DNA of 64,000 nucleotides from Paludibacterium denitrificans (GTDB taxonomy: Bacteria > Pseudomonadota > Gammaproteobacteria > Burkholderiales > Chromobacteriaceae). The DNA is taken from contig NZ_WLYX01000001.1 in NCBI RefSeq assembly GCF_009707705.1, forward strand, positions 2,046,001 to 2,110,000, read 5' to 3'. Shown here one piece after another: positions 9,788 through 20,467 of the stretch (its first letter is position 1; each line of letters starts with the position of its first letter). The position numbers were made by a program, and so were the translations under genes. The notes beneath the pieces were generated by a model. That model saw nothing but the letters and a program-made list of their open reading frames with translations, did not search any database and was not told the origin of the DNA.

Positions 9788-10723
9788 CTAGGGTTTTAAG
9801 CCGGTGTGGTGCCGGTGTGCCAACAAGTTGGCCACCGCGCTGGAGGCGAGCCGGTCGTAAGCGTTGTCGGCCCGGCTGGTAAGTACAATCGGCACTCTTG
9901 CGCCCATGACGATGCTTAAGCACAGGCTGCTGCGGCCAGATAGGTCAGTTGCTTGGCCAGCATGTTGCCCGCTTCCAGACCGGCACCAGCAGGATGTCGG
10001 GATCACCCGCTACGGCGGAAACAATCCCCTTACTTTCGGCTGCAACGCGCGAAATGGCGTTATCAAACGCCAACGGCCCATCCAGAATGGCGCCGCGAAT
10101 TTGCCCCCGGTCTGCCATCTTGCACAACGCCGCGGCGTCCAGCGTCGAGCGCATGTGCGGGTTGATGGTTTCCACGGCGGCCAGAATGGCAACTTTAGGG
10201 ACGGCAATTCCCAGTGCATGACACAGATCGATGGCGTTCTGGCAAATATCCGCCTTGGCGCTGAGGTCTGGCTCAATGTTGATAGCGGCATCGGTGATAT
10301 ACAAATGCCGCGGGTAGCTGTCGACTTTCATGATGAACACATGGCTGAGGCGCCGTTCGGTGCGGAGGCCACAGCGGCGATCCAGTACCGCGCTCATTAG
10401 TTCGTCGGTATGCAGGCTGCCCTTCATCAGCATGGCGGCGCGGCCTTCGCGTACCAGCGCCACCGCCTGTGCGGCGGCGGCGTGGCTGTGTGGTGCGTCG
10501 ATCAGGGTGTGGTGGCGCAGATCCAGGCCGTGTTGTGCCGCCAGTGTGCGGATCTTGCTTAAGCCGGGCCAACCAGAATGGGGCTGGCAATGCCTTGTTC
10601 TGCCGCTTCCAGTGCGCCTTGCAAGGCTTCATGGCTGCACGGGTGGACAACGGCCATTGGCAGCGGCCCATGCTGCTGCGCGGCGGTTAGGAAGTCGGCA
10701 AACGCGCCGTCATCGTGCTCCAT
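9788..10723 (-). CDS. Phosphate acetyl/butyryltransferase family protein (frame lesions)
   Basis: The restored protein (about 311 residues) begins MEHDDGAFADFL and contains the Pta/Ptb fold motifs: IASPILVGP, the MLMKGSLHTDELM segment, VETINPHM, GAILDGPLAFDNAIS and AGDPDILLVP..EAGNMLAKQL, then GARVPIVLTSRAD. Members move acyl groups between CoA and phosphate; short forms without a MaoC domain are annotated phosphate acetyltransferase or phosphate butyryltransferase, and the sequence alone does not choose between them. AGGAGG stands 7 bases before ATG 10723. Lesions lie near 9917 (CTTAAGC for CTGGC), 9985 and 10562 (CTTAAGCC for CTGGCC). It follows fabI on the same strand. Confidence 0.75.
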
Positions 10724-10788
10724 GCGGTGTCCTCCTGTGGCTGGCGGTCAGTGCAACCGTCTGCGTGACCGCCATGCCGCTGTCAGTA

Positions 10789-11563
10789 TCAGGCCATGAT
10801 GTTGAATCCGCCATCTACATAAATGACCGGCCGGTGATCGCGCGCGAGATATCGGAAATCAGGAAGGCGCAGGTTTGGCCAACATCTTCGATATCCACCA
10901 GCTTGTTTTGTGGCGCACGGGCAATGGCTTCGTCGATCAGTTGATCGAAGTGGGCAATGCCGGACGCAGCGCGGGTTTTCAGCGGGCCGGGCGATACGGC
11001 ATGCACGCGGATGCCTTTGGGGCCCAGTTCATGGGCAAGGTAGCGCGAGGTGCTTTCCAGCGCCGCTTTGACCGGCCCCATGATGTTATAGTTTTCCACC
11101 ACCTTGTCTGCACCATAGTAAGTCATGGTGATCAGTGAGCCACCGTCTTTCATCAGCGGTTCGGCCAACTTGGCCATCTCCACGAACGAGAAGCACGACA
11201 CATGCATGGCTTGCAGGAAACCTTCGCGCGAGCAGTCGACCACGCGGCCGTGCAGGTCGTCCATCGGGCAGAAGGCGATGGAATGGATGAGAAAATCCAG
11301 CTTGCCCCAGTGGGCTTCCACGTCGCGGAACACGGCTTCCAGCTGGCCCGGCTCCTCGACGTTCAGCGGCAGCACCAGCGAGGCCTCCAGCTGGTCAGCC
11401 AGCGGCCGCACGTATTTCTCGGCTTTGCTGTTGAGATAGGTAACGGCCAGCTCGGCGCCCAGATCGCGCAGTACGCGGGCGCAGCCATAAGCAATGCTGT
11501 TGTCGTTGGCGATGCCGACGATCAGGCCTTTTTGCCAGTTAGAGGTGTGTGTGGATGATTCAT
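10789..11563 (-). CDS. fabI: Enoyl-[acyl-carrier-protein] reductase [NADH] FabI
   Basis: FabI performs the last reduction of each fatty-acid elongation cycle. Seen are LIVGIANDNSIAYGCA (NAD binding), LDFLIHSIAF, the catalytic Tyr...Lys in NYNIMGPVKAALE, and HAVSPGPLKTRAASGI. The enzyme is the target of triclosan-type inhibitors in other species. Two breaks occur: near 11537 one G is missing from a GGG run just after the start, and near 10830 CCAGG is read as CCGG. Repair restores TGQVIYVDGGFNIMA and TGA 10789-10791. Start ATG 11563 gives the normal 258 residues. Confidence 0.92.
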
Positions 11564-11806
11564 GTGGACCCCGTCAGTTTATGGTGTGTAATGTGCAATG
11601 ATTGAGCGTGACAGCAAGATATTGCGTCAACGTGAAAACGGTATTTTTGTAATGCCGGAGCAGTCGGCTATAATCATGAGCTTGTCGGCAACCCTCTTGA
11701 GGATTTGTGCGGTTGTCCGCATCTGTCACGTAAGGCTAGGCAGTTGCTTAACGTAGCAATAATTATGCCTTTATGTTGTTGTCAATTGTGACGCGAGAGT
11801 AAATCC

Positions 11807-12052
11807 ATGCCAATTTACGAATATCATTGTGATTCCTGTGGTGTTGCCAAGGAACACTTGCAAAAGATGAGCGACGAGCCGATTGCGGTTTGTCCGGAAT
11901 GTGGTAGCCATGATTACCATAAATTGGTGTCCGCCGCCGGTTTTCAGCTGAAAGGTTCCGGCTGGTATGTCACCGATTTCAAAAATGGCAATTCCGGCGG
12001 TTCGTCCGGCGGCGGCCATAACTGCGGTTCTGGCTCCTGTGGGTGTGCGTAA
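11807..12052 (+). CDS. FmdB-family zinc-ribbon protein
   Basis: This intact 81-residue protein begins MPIYEYHCDSCG and has a second pair CPECG, giving the CxxC-CxxC zinc ribbon of the FmdB/CxxC_CXXC_SSSS family, followed by a Gly/Ser-rich tail ending CGSGSCGCA. The biochemical role is not established; members were named after a putative formamidase regulator. In betaproteobacteria the gene is very often followed by a DUF502 gene and aspS, exactly as here. Confidence 0.88.
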   Translation: MPIYEYHCDSCGVAKEHLQKMSDEPIAVCPECGSHDYHKLVSAAGFQLKGSGWYVTDFKNGNSGGSSGGGHNCGSGSCGCA

Positions 12053-12058
12053 CCCTTC

Positions 12059-12740
12059 ATGAAACCACTCAACATGACCCTCAAGGGTTATCTGGTGGCT
12101 TAGCCTGCTGATCTGGCTGCCGCTGGCGGTAACCCTGTGGGTGCTCAATCTGATTATCAGTACGCTGGATCAGACGCTCAATCTGCTGCCGGTAGAATTG
12201 CGCCCGGAAAGCCTGTTTGGTTTTCACATTCCCGGTCTGGGGGTGGTGTTCGCGCTGTTGCTGTTGCTTGGCTCCGGCATGCTGGGGGCCAATGTGCTGG
12301 GGCAGCGGCTGATCCGCTTCTGGCACGGCCTGCTGTCGCGCACGCCGGTGGTCAAGTCCATCTATAACAGCGTCAAGCAGGTGAGCGATACCCTGCTGTC
12401 TGATTCTGGCCGAGGCGTTCAAGAAAGCGTTGCTGGTGCAGTTTCCGCATCAGGGCATGTGGACCGTAGCGTTTCAGACCGGCCAGTTGCTTAAGCGTCC
12501 GTTCAGCTCAGTTTGCAGCCGGAGTGTCCGGATGACGAGATGGTAGGGGTGTATGTTCCGACCATCCCCAACCCCACCTCCGGCTATTTTGTCATGGTAC
12601 CGAAGAAGGCCACCCGCGAGTTGGACATGACCGTGGATGACGCCCTGAAGTACGCCATTTCCATGGGGATGGTGGTGCCGAGTGTGCCGGGCCGTGAGCC
12701 GGTTGAGCCTCACCATGCTGTGCGCAGTCTCCGGAACTAG
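12059..12740 (+). CDS. DUF502 family membrane protein (frame lesions)
   Basis: Restored, the protein starts [29 protein letters not shown], with a second membrane helix ([18 protein letters not shown]) and the family signature [14 protein letters not shown], then a soluble part ending in [17 protein letters not shown]. Function is unknown. Three lesions are seen: 12102 (GCTTAGC for GCTGGC), 12411 (CCAGG read as CCGAGG) and 12490 (GCTTAAGCG for GCTGGCG). All three repairs give family-typical sequence in one frame, which makes this gene a clear demonstration of both lesion classes. It lies 7 bases after the FmdB gene and is probably cotranscribed with it and aspS. Confidence 0.85.
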
Positions 12741-12816
12741 GCGTCACCCTGCCGGTTCCCCATGTTTTTACCATTTAGAACGACCAGATACCGAATCCAA
12801 GAAAAGGGTTAACCCA

Positions 12817-14620
12817 ATGCGCACCGATTATTGCGGACTCATTGACAAAAAATTTCTCGGCCAGACCGTTACCGTCAAAGGCTGGGCACACCGTCGTCGT
12901 GACCATGGCGGCGTGATCTTCATCGACCTGCGTGACCGTGAAGGTCTGGTGCAGGTTGTCATTGATCCGGATACCCCGGAAGCGTTCAAGACCGCCGATT
13001 CCACCCGCAACGAATACGTGTTGTCGGTGACCGGTATCGTGCGCGAACGTCCGGCTGGTACCACCAACAGCAATCTGATCTCCGGCGAGATCGAAATCCG
13101 CCAAAGAGATCGAGATTCTCAACAGTGCCGCGACCCCGCCGTTCCAGATCGACGACGAAAACATTTCGGAAAACGTGCGTTTGCTGAACCGTGTGATCGA
13201 CCTGCGTCGTGCGCCGATGCAGCGTAACCTGCGCCTGCGTTATCGCGTGGCAATGAACGTGCGTAATTATCTGGACAAGCAGGGTTTCATCGACATCGAA
13301 ACGCCGATGCTGACCCGTTCCACGCCGGAAGGTGCCCGCGACTATCTGGTGCCGTCGCGCGTGCATCCGGGCGAATTCTTCGCCTTGCCGCAGTCGCCGC
13401 AGCTGTTCAAGCAATTGTTGATGGTGGCCGGTTTCGACCGCTACTACCAGATCACCAAATGCTTCCGTGACGAGGACTTGCGTGCCGACCGTCAGCCGGA
13501 ATTCACCCAGATCGACACGGAAACCTCGTTCCTCAACGAGAACGAGATCATGGACATCACTGAAGGCATGGCTCGCCATATCTTCAAGGACGTGCTGGAT
13601 GTGGAACTGTCCGAGTTCCCGCGCATGACCTACAACGATGCCATGTTCTACTACGGTTCCGACAAGCCGGATCTGCGCGTATCGCTCAAGTTCACCGAAC
13701 TGACCGATCTGATGAAGACTGAGGAGTTCAAGGTGTTCCGTGCTGCCGCCGACATGCCCAACGGCCGCGTGGTGGCACTGCGCGTACCGGGCGGTGCCAA
13801 GCTGTCACGCAAGGACATCGATGCTTACACCCAGTTCGTTGGCATCTACGGCGCCAAGGGCCTCGCGTACATCAAGGTCAACGACAAGAGCAAGATCAGC
13901 AACGACGAAAACAGCGGCTTGCAGTCGCCGATCGTCAAATTCCTGTCGGTCAATGCGCTGAACGAAATCATGGCGCGTACCGGTGCCGATAACGGCGACC
14001 TGATCTTCTTTGGCGCGGACAAGGCCAAGGTGGTGAACGAAGCCATCGGCGCATTGCGCATCAAGATCGGCCACGAACACGGCTTGCAGGATGGCTATTT
14101 CGTCAAGGAATGGCGCCCGCTGTGGGTGGTGGATTTCCCGATGTTCGAATACGACGAAGACGACGATCGCTGGACCGCGTGTCACCATCCGTTCACCAGC
14201 CCGAAACCGGGGCATGAGGACCTGATGGAAAGCGATCCGGCCAACTGTCTGGCGCGTGCTTACGACATGGTGCTCAATGGTTGGGAAATCGGTGGCGGTT
14301 CCATTCGTATCCACCGTGCCGACGTGCAGGAAAAAGTGTTCGCCGCGCTGAAGATCAGCCCGGCCGAGCAACAGAACAAGTTTGGCTTCCTGCTCGACAA
14401 CCTGAAATTTGGCGCTCCGCCGCATGGTGGTCTGGCCTTTGGTCTGGATCGTCTGGTTACGCTGATGGCCGGTGCCGATTCCATCCGTGACGTGATTGCC
14501 TTCCCGAAAACGCAACGCGCCCAGTGTCTGCTGACCAACGCGCCGAACGCCGTGGACGACAAGCAGCTGAAGGAATTGAACCTGCGTCTGCGCCAGAAGG
14601 CCGAACAGCCGTCTGCCTAA
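12817..14620 (+). CDS. aspS: Aspartyl-tRNA synthetase (one frame lesion)
   Basis: The bacterial-type class II enzyme is recognised from the OB-fold N-terminus ([26 protein letters not shown]), class II motif 2 ([18 protein letters not shown]), the bacterial insertion domain (KADKAK...), and motif 3 (FGLDRLV). It charges tRNA-Asp. A single deletion at about 13101 (ATCCTGGCC read as ATCCGCC) breaks the frame between two fragments, 12817-onwards and 13175-14620. Repaired, it reads [16 protein letters not shown] and the protein has the normal length of about 600 residues. The gene is essential, so the break must be an error. Confidence 0.95.
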
Positions 14621-14627
14621 TTGTCAG

Positions 14628-14671
14628 GTTGGCCGAAAGTACCCAACGGGCTCCCTTTGCGGAGCCCGTTT
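14628..14671 (+). terminator. aspS terminator with adjacent repeat copy
   Basis: A GTTGGCCGAA copy (14628-14637) is followed by the stem GGGCTCC / GGAGCCC with a 5-nt loop and a T-run, directly after the aspS stop. Confidence 0.85.
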
Positions 14672-14895
14672 TTATTTGGCGATACGCCAGTGCTTGCTTG
14701 AAATTGGCGGTTAGCGACCTAACCTGAGTAGAGTATGCCGATGCGCTGGCGCACATTGCCAATCTTTATTGTCATGATATGGATTTACAATTGGCGCAAT
14801 CGTGCCGACTTGTTTTAAATCGTCGCTTGTTCGACACGCTCCTGTGCCCGACAGGTGCCTGTTGTTATCTTGAATACCCGATTAAGGAGATGTCC

Positions 14896-15508
14896 ATGGC
14901 CGTACTCGTTGCAAAAAAAGCCCCGTTCTTTGATGGCGAAAAATCCTTCTCCGCCGTGCTGGGCGATGGTCAGATCGTCGACAACTTCAACTTCAAGCAA
15001 GCCACTGCTTAAAAGTATGCCGTGGTGTTTTTCTACCCGCTGGATTTCACCTTTGTCTGCCCGTCCGAACTGATCGCCTTTGATCATCGTCTGGAAGAAT
15101 TCAAGAAGCGCAATGTGGAAGTAATCGGCGTGTCCATCGACAGCCAGTTCACCCACAACGCCTGGCGCAATACCCCGGTAGAAAAGGGCGGTATCGGTGC
15201 GGTTGGTTACACCCGGTGGGCGACCGGGCCATGATCTGGTCAAGGCCTATGATGTGGAAAGCGAAGGCGGTGTGGCCTTCCGCGGTTCCTTCCTGATCGA
15301 CAAGGACGGCGTGGTACAACACCGGGTAGTGAACAACCTGCCGCTGGGCCGCAATATCGACGAAATGCTGCGTATGATTGACGCGCTGCAGTTTGTTGAA
15401 GAAAACGGCGAAGTTTGCCCGGCTGGCTGGAGCAAAGGCAAAAAAGGCATGAAGGCCGACACCGCTGGTGTGGCTGCTTATCTGGCTGAGAACGCCAAAG
15501 AATTGTAA
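14896..15508 (+). CDS. 2-Cys peroxiredoxin, AhpC/TSA family (lesions)
   Basis: The peroxidatic motif [13 protein letters not shown] and the resolving motif EVCPAGW identify a typical 2-Cys peroxiredoxin, a thiol enzyme that reduces hydrogen peroxide and organic peroxides in the cytoplasm. Start ATG 14896 has AAGGAG 7 bases upstream. An in-frame TAA at 15010 replaces a glycine codon (GCTTAA for GCTGGC), CCTGG is read as CCGG at 15213, and one C is lost near 15231. The repaired length is about 204 residues. A 275-base gene-free leader precedes it, with no recognisable OxyR site. Confidence 0.9.
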
Positions 15509-15543
15509 GCCTGCTGTTGGCCGGAAATGTCCGGTCATCTCGC

Positions 15544-15577
15544 CAAAAAGCCGTACCTTGAAGGGTACGGCTTTTTT
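15544..15577 (+). terminator. Peroxiredoxin terminator
   Basis: The perfect stem AAAAGCCGTACC / GGGTACGGCTTTT (one G-C shift in the loop) is followed by T-rich sequence. It may also serve the convergent tesA. Confidence 0.85.
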
Positions 15578-15621
15578 GTGGTGTAAACAGGGCGCAGGAA
15601 TGCTCCAGACTTCGGTGCGGT

Positions 15622-16218
15622 CTAGTGTAGTGGCAACTTGGCCTTGACCGTGCGCATCATGTCGGCCTGACGTTCGGCCTTGGGGTGAATGCCATCGGGC
15701 TGGAACTGGTTAAGGTTTTTTTCGAAGCTTACCACCAGCAGCGGCACATAGGCCGGGCGGTTACGGCGCGCCAGTGTATCGTAGACGGCGCGGAACTCTG
15801 CGGTATATTGCGGGCCATAATTAGGCGGCAGCGCCATGCCAACCAGCAGCACCTTGGCATGGGCCTGCCGGGATAGCGTTACCATTTTTTGCAGGTTGCT
15901 GGCGATACGAGCCGTGGGCAGGCCACGCAGCCCATCGTTGCCGCCCAGTTCCAGTACCACGACGTCGGGTTTATGCTGACGCAGGGCTTGCGGCAGACGA
16001 GTCAGACCACCATCGGTGGTTTCGCCGGACTGGCTGGCGTTGATGACGCGATGGCGCGCCGCAAGATCGCGTTGCAGCAATGTGACCCAGCCCTGTCCCG
16101 GCTGCAGACCATACCCCGCCGACAGGCTGTCGCCAAATACCAGAATGGTGGCTGCCCCTGCTGGCGCAATGGCCAACAGTGCGGTCAGTAATCCGATGCG
16201 TACACTAACTGAAAGCAT
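15622..16218 (-). CDS. tesA: Multifunctional acyl-CoA thioesterase/lysophospholipase TesA
   Basis: This intact 198-residue GDSL hydrolase has a signal peptide (MLSVSVRIGLLTALLAIAPAGA), block I ILVFGDSLSAGYG (catalytic Ser), block II Gly in NASQSGETT, block III GGNDGLRG and block V DGIHP (Asp and His of the triad). TesA is periplasmic and hydrolyses acyl-CoA, lysophospholipids and esters. It is divergent from an ABC ATPase-permease pair, the same arrangement as E. coli tesA/ybbA-ybbP. Its ATG at 16216-16218 directly abuts the ATG of the divergent gene. Confidence 0.9.
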   Translation of the reverse strand: MLSVSVRIGLLTALLAIAPAGAATILVFGDSLSAGYGLQPGQGWVTLLQRDLAARHRVINASQSGETTDGGLTRLPQALRQHKPDVVVLELGGNDGLRGLPTARIASNLQKMVTLSRQAHAKVLLVGMALPPNYGPQYTAEFRAVYDTLARRNRPAYVPLLVVSFEKNLNQFQPDGIHPKAERQADMMRTVKAKLPLH

Positions 16219-16913
16219 ATGAGTCCTATCGATAACAAGGCGATATTGTCCGCCGTAGAGTTGGCCAAGGAAATACATTATCAGGGCGAGCCGCTGACGA
16301 TTTTGCGTTCGGCCAGCCTGACGCTGTACGAAGGGGGAGAGCGTGGCCATTCTGGGAGCGTCTGGCTCCGGCAAGTCCACCTTGCTGTCCTTGCTGGCCG
16401 GGCTGGATCACGCCAGTTGCCGCGAAGTTTCGTTGTTCGGCCAACCCTTGTCTGGTCTCAACGAAGATCAGCGCGCGTTGCTGCGCCGGGACAAGGTCGG
16501 CTTTGTGTTCCAGAATTTCCAGTTGATGCCGCAACTGACCGCGCTGGAAAACGTCATGCTGCCGCTGGAGCTGGCTTAGCCGCAAGGATGCGCGCGAAGC
16601 GGCACAGCACATGCTGGAGCGCGTGGGGCTATCGCACCGGCTGCAACATTATCCACGTCACCTCTCGGGCGGCGAGCAGCAGCGCGTGGCACTGGCTCGC
16701 GCGTTTGTCATCCAGCCGGGCATTCTGTTTGCCGACGAACCCACCGGTAATCTCGATCCGCATTCCGGGCGTCAGATCATTGATCTGCTGTTTCAGCTCA
16801 ACGCCGAAGAAGCCACCGCGCTGGTGCTGGTGACGCATGATAACGAATTGGCCAGCCGCTGCGATGCCATTTACCGTCTGGTGGACGGCAAGCTGGTTGG
16901 AGCGCGGGCATGA
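16219..16913 (+). CDS. ybbA: ABC transporter ATPase YbbA-like (lesions)
   Basis: It has Walker [10 protein letters not shown], the signature [15 protein letters not shown], Walker [13 protein letters not shown] and the H-loop VTHD, typical of the LolD/MacB/YbbA group that pairs with FtsX-type permeases. Lesions lie near 16337 (an extra G in a G-run) and 16577 (GCTTAGC for GCTGGC, restoring [13 protein letters not shown]). The next gene overlaps by 4 bases (ATGA), so the two are translationally coupled. Partner and position, divergent from tesA, support YbbA; the substrate is unknown. Confidence 0.85.
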
Positions 16914-19403
16914 CGTTCTGGGGGCGACTGTTGCTGGCCCTGCGCTTTGCCCGGCGCGAACTGCTGGCCGGTGAACTGACGGTCTTGGCGCTGGCTCTGG
17001 TGGTGGCCGTGACGGCGATGACCAGTGTGGGGTTTTTCTCCGATCGCGTCGCCCGCGGCCTGACCACGCAGGCGACACAATTATTGGCGGCTGATCTGGT
17101 GCTCAGCAGTAATGCGCGTTAACGCCGGTCCGGCTGCGTCAGGAAGCTGTCCGGCGCGGGCTGGCGGTGGCCGAACAGATTACCTTTCCCTCCATGGTGT
17201 TTGCCAATGGTCAGGCGACTCTGGCCACCTACAAGGCCGTCAGCGATCACTACCCGCTGCGCGGACAGGTGACGATCGAGCTGGCAGGCAATGGGCAGCA
17301 AAGCGGAGCCTTGCACCCGGCACCCGGCACGGCCTGGGTGGACCTGCGTCTGGCCCAACGACTCAAATTGCAGATCGGCGACACCCTCACGGTGGGGAAC
17401 GCGCAGCTGCGTCTGGTAAGCTTAAAATCATCCGTGAACCGGACGGCAGCATGGATGTGTACAACTTCATCCCGCGCCTGATGTTCAACCGCGCCGATCT
17501 GCCCGCCACCGGCCTGATTCAGGAAGGGACGCGCGCACGCTGGCGGCTGATGCTGGCTGGTGAGGACCGTCAGGTGGATGCGATCCGCCAATGGCTGGCA
17601 CCCCATCTACCTGCCGGTGCACGGCTGGAAAATGTGGAAGATGCCCGGCCGGAGGTGCGCACCGCACTGGAGCGGGCACGACGTTTTCTTGGCCTGACGG
17701 CCATGCTGACGGTTTCTCTGGCGGCGGCTGCGGTGACATTGGCCGTGCGACGCTATCTGGCACGCCACTGGCAATCGGTGGCGGTGTTGCGCTGCATGGG
17801 GCTGACCTCGCGTGAGGTGGGCGGGCTGTTTGTCAGCGTGTTTGTGCTGCTGGGGCTGTGTCTTAGCCGTGATCGGCGCCGTGCTGGGCTACGCGGTGCA
17901 GGCGGGCCTGATGCAGTTGGCCATCAGTTGGGTGGGCGAGGTACTGCCGCAGCCGGGGATACTGACCTGGTTGCTGGGGCCACTGGCGGCCCGGCGTTGC
18001 TGGGCGGATTGGCCTTGCCGCCATTGTTGGCCATTCGTCAGGTGACGCCGCTGGCGGTCTTGCGCGATGAGCGTCCGGCCCGACGCCCGGGCTGGCTGGC
18101 CCCGCTCTTGGCCATGCTGGCCTTGTTGGCGCTGGCGGCCTGGCAGGTGGGCGATGCCCGCTTGGCGGGCTGGCTGCTGGCGGCAATGTTGCTGTTCTTT
18201 GCGGCGGTGGGCGTGTTGGCCCGTGCCGTGGTGGCCTTGTTGCGGCGCCTGCCATCGGGCGGCACGGTGGGCTGGCGTTTTGGTCTGGCCAACATGGCGC
18301 GCCGTCCCCGGTTGGCGGTGGTGCAGATGGTGGCGTTGGCGGTGGGGTTGATGGCGCTGTTGACCCTGACCGTGGTGCGTGGCGACCTGATTGATGCCCG
18401 GCAGCGCAGTATTCCCGCCGATGCGCCCAACAAGTTTGTGATCAATATCCAGCCACCGCAAAAAGCGGCGTTGCAGCAAGCGTTTGTGCAGAGCGGACGA
18501 CGGGCACCGGAATTGTCGCCCATGGTACGGGCGCGGCTGTTGGCGATCAACGAGGTGCCGGTGCATCCGGCAGCGTACGGCGACGAGCGGGCGCGCAGGT
18601 TGGCCGAACGGGAATTCAACCTGTCCTGGCGTGATACCCTGCCGCCGGGCAACCAGCTGGCCGCCTACCAGTGGTGGTCGGGGCACCGGCCGCCGCCGCA
18701 GTTTTCCGTCGAGCGCGGGCTGGCGGAAACGCTGGGGATTCGGCTGGGCGACACACTGGCGTTTGACATAGCCGGTACCACCTATCGGGCGCGGGTAACC
18801 AGCCTGCGCGAGGTGCCGTGGGACAGTTTTCGCGTCAATTTCTTTGTGCTGGCGCCGCCCTCCTTGTTTGCCAATCAGCTTAGCCAGCTGGATTACCAGT
18901 TTCCGCCTGCGCCCGGATGGCGAGCCATTCATCAACCAGCTGGTGGAACAGTTTCCCAACCTCACCGTGATTGATGTTACCGATATTCTGGAGCAGGTGC
19001 GGGCGGTGGTGGACAAACTGAGCCGGGCCGTGGAGGCGATGTTTGTGCTGGCGCTGGCTGCGGGTGTGTTGGTGTTGTGGGCCGCTCTGGCGGCCACGCG
19101 CGACGAGCGGCTGTTTGATGTCGGGCTGATGCGTGCGCTGGGCGCCTCGCGTCAGCAGGTGACCCGTGTCGTGTTGGCCGAGCTGCTGTGGCTAGGGGCG
19201 CTGGCCGGTTTGCTGGCAGCATTGGGCGCCATGGGCATTGGTGCGTTGGCGGCTGCCAAATTGTTCAACCTGCCGTGGAGCCTGAACCCGTGGCTGCTGC
19301 CCTTAGCATGGCTAGTGGCATGGTGGTAGTGGCTGCGGCGGGCTGGCCGCTGGTACGCAAGGTGACGCACACATCGCCGATCAGCGTGCTGCGCAGCATG
19401 TAG
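16910..19403 (+). CDS. ybbP: FtsX-type ABC permease YbbP-like (about seven lesions)
   Basis: The fragments assemble into a large permease of about 830 residues with two FtsX domains: an N-terminal helix (LLLALRFARRELLAGELTV), periplasmic domain 1, a four-helix block around 17700-18060, a second membrane block and periplasmic domain 2, and a C-terminal block ending PISVLRSM. YbbP proteins pair with YbbA; a role in lipid or envelope stress is suspected but not proven. Breaks lie near 17116, 17418, 17862, 17987, 18890, 18905 and 19305. Those at 17862 and 18890 clearly turn CTGGCC into CTTAGCC. Confidence 0.8.
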
Positions 19404-19466
19404 CGGCCGCATCGGGCGCTGGTGTTAACAAGGTTGGCCGAAACACGAGCCAGCAAGGGGATTGAG

Positions 19467-19993
19467 ATGGATGAACAAGTGTTGGCTGCTCTGGTGAAAT
19501 GGCCGAATGTGCTTAAGCGGTATTTGGCTGGTTGCGGCTGGATGGTCGCGGCCAATGGTGGCTACGCGAGCAGCGGCTGGCGCATCCGGCCATGGTCGAG
19601 TTTTTTCACCGCAATTACAGCCGTGATGCAGCGGGGTGCTATTACGTCCAGAACGGCCCGCAAAAAGTGTATGTCAGTCTGGAGGTGGCGCCCTTCGTGG
19701 TGCGTCGTGCGGCCGATGGCTGGAGTGTGTTGCCCTATAACCAGCAATTGGTGCCGCGTACTGCCTACATGACGCCGGAAGGACAGCTGTTGCTGGAAAT
19801 TGGCGGCGAACTGGCATTGCTGGACGACCGAGATCTGGTCTGGCTGGTGGAGGAGGCGCTGTCTGATTGGGATGGCGAGCTGGCGACGTTACCCGCGCAG
19901 TTGCGGTTGCCTGAAGGGGGGCTGCCGCTACAGTCGGCGCCGCTCGCGGCGCTGTTGGCCGACTACGGCATCGTGTCACAGCCCGTGCCCTGA
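19467..19993 (+). CDS. Conserved hypothetical protein, DUF2946-unlike, function unknown
   Basis: I do not recognise the family with certainty. After repair of one lesion at 19513 (GCTTAAGCG for GCTGGCG) the protein is about 174 residues, soluble and acidic, with the opening VFGWLRLDGRGQWWLR, a central VYVSLEVAPFVVRR and YMTPEGQLLLEIGGELALLDDRDLVWL. The dense alternation of strands and aromatic residues suggests a compact beta-rich fold. The preceding GTTGGCCGAA copy at 19433-19442 separates it from ybbP. Start ATG 19467 is chosen for its agreement with the following ordered sequence; the ribosome site is weak (AAGGGG further upstream). Confidence 0.6.
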
Positions 19994-20010
19994 TTGCGGT
20001 GTACTCGAGC

Positions 20011-20056
20011 AAACAGCCCGTACCCAGCCTTGTCAGCGGCCGGATACGGGCTGTTT
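20011..20056. terminator. Hairpin between convergent genes
   Basis: AAACAGCCCGTA and TACGGGCTGTTT form a 12-bp perfect stem with a 22-nt loop between the hypothetical gene and the convergent PsiF gene. It can act in both directions. Confidence 0.65.
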
Positions 20057-20079
20057 GGATAAGGTCAGCGTGAGGCTGA

Positions 20080-20343
20080 TTATTTGGCGCTACTGTCTTT
20101 CACGCACTTCTTGACGAAGCTGGTCTTGGCGGCACCGGCCAGTTTCTTTTCGGCCGCTTTGGCATCGCAGCTGGCCTGGGCATTGTTGGCCTTGGCATCC
20201 TTTTCGCACTTCTTGATGAAGCTGGCTTTGGCGGCACCGGCCAGTTTCTTTTCGGCCGCCTTGGCTTCGCAGGTGGCATCGGCCGCCGACGCTACGTTGG
20301 CCGAAAACAGGGTAAGCAGAGCCAGCAGGGCAATGTTGCGCAT
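20080..20343 (-). CDS. PsiF-repeat periplasmic protein
   Basis: This intact protein of about 87 residues has a signal peptide (MRNIALLALLTLFSANVASA) and two near-identical PsiF repeats, each with Cys-x-AKAAEKKLAGAAKxSFxKKC. The PsiF family is named after a phosphate-starvation-induced E. coli gene; its molecular role is unknown. Start 20343 is preferred over an in-frame ATG at 20382 because AAGGAAAA lies 7 bases before it and the signal peptide begins there. The two repeats are also nearly identical at the DNA level. Confidence 0.85.
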   Translation of the reverse strand: MRNIALLALLTLFSANVASAADATCEAKAAEKKLAGAAKASFIKKCEKDAKANNAQASCDAKAAEKKLAGAAKTSFVKKCVKDSSAK

Positions 20344-20467
20344 CGTCGTTTTCCTTTTCAAAGTGGGCATTGAGTGATCCATGCGGTAAGCTGGTGCAGC
20401 CGTTTGGTGCGAATCACCGTGTCAGACAATAGCATAGAACATCTGGCCGCCAGTAGGCAGGGCTTCT

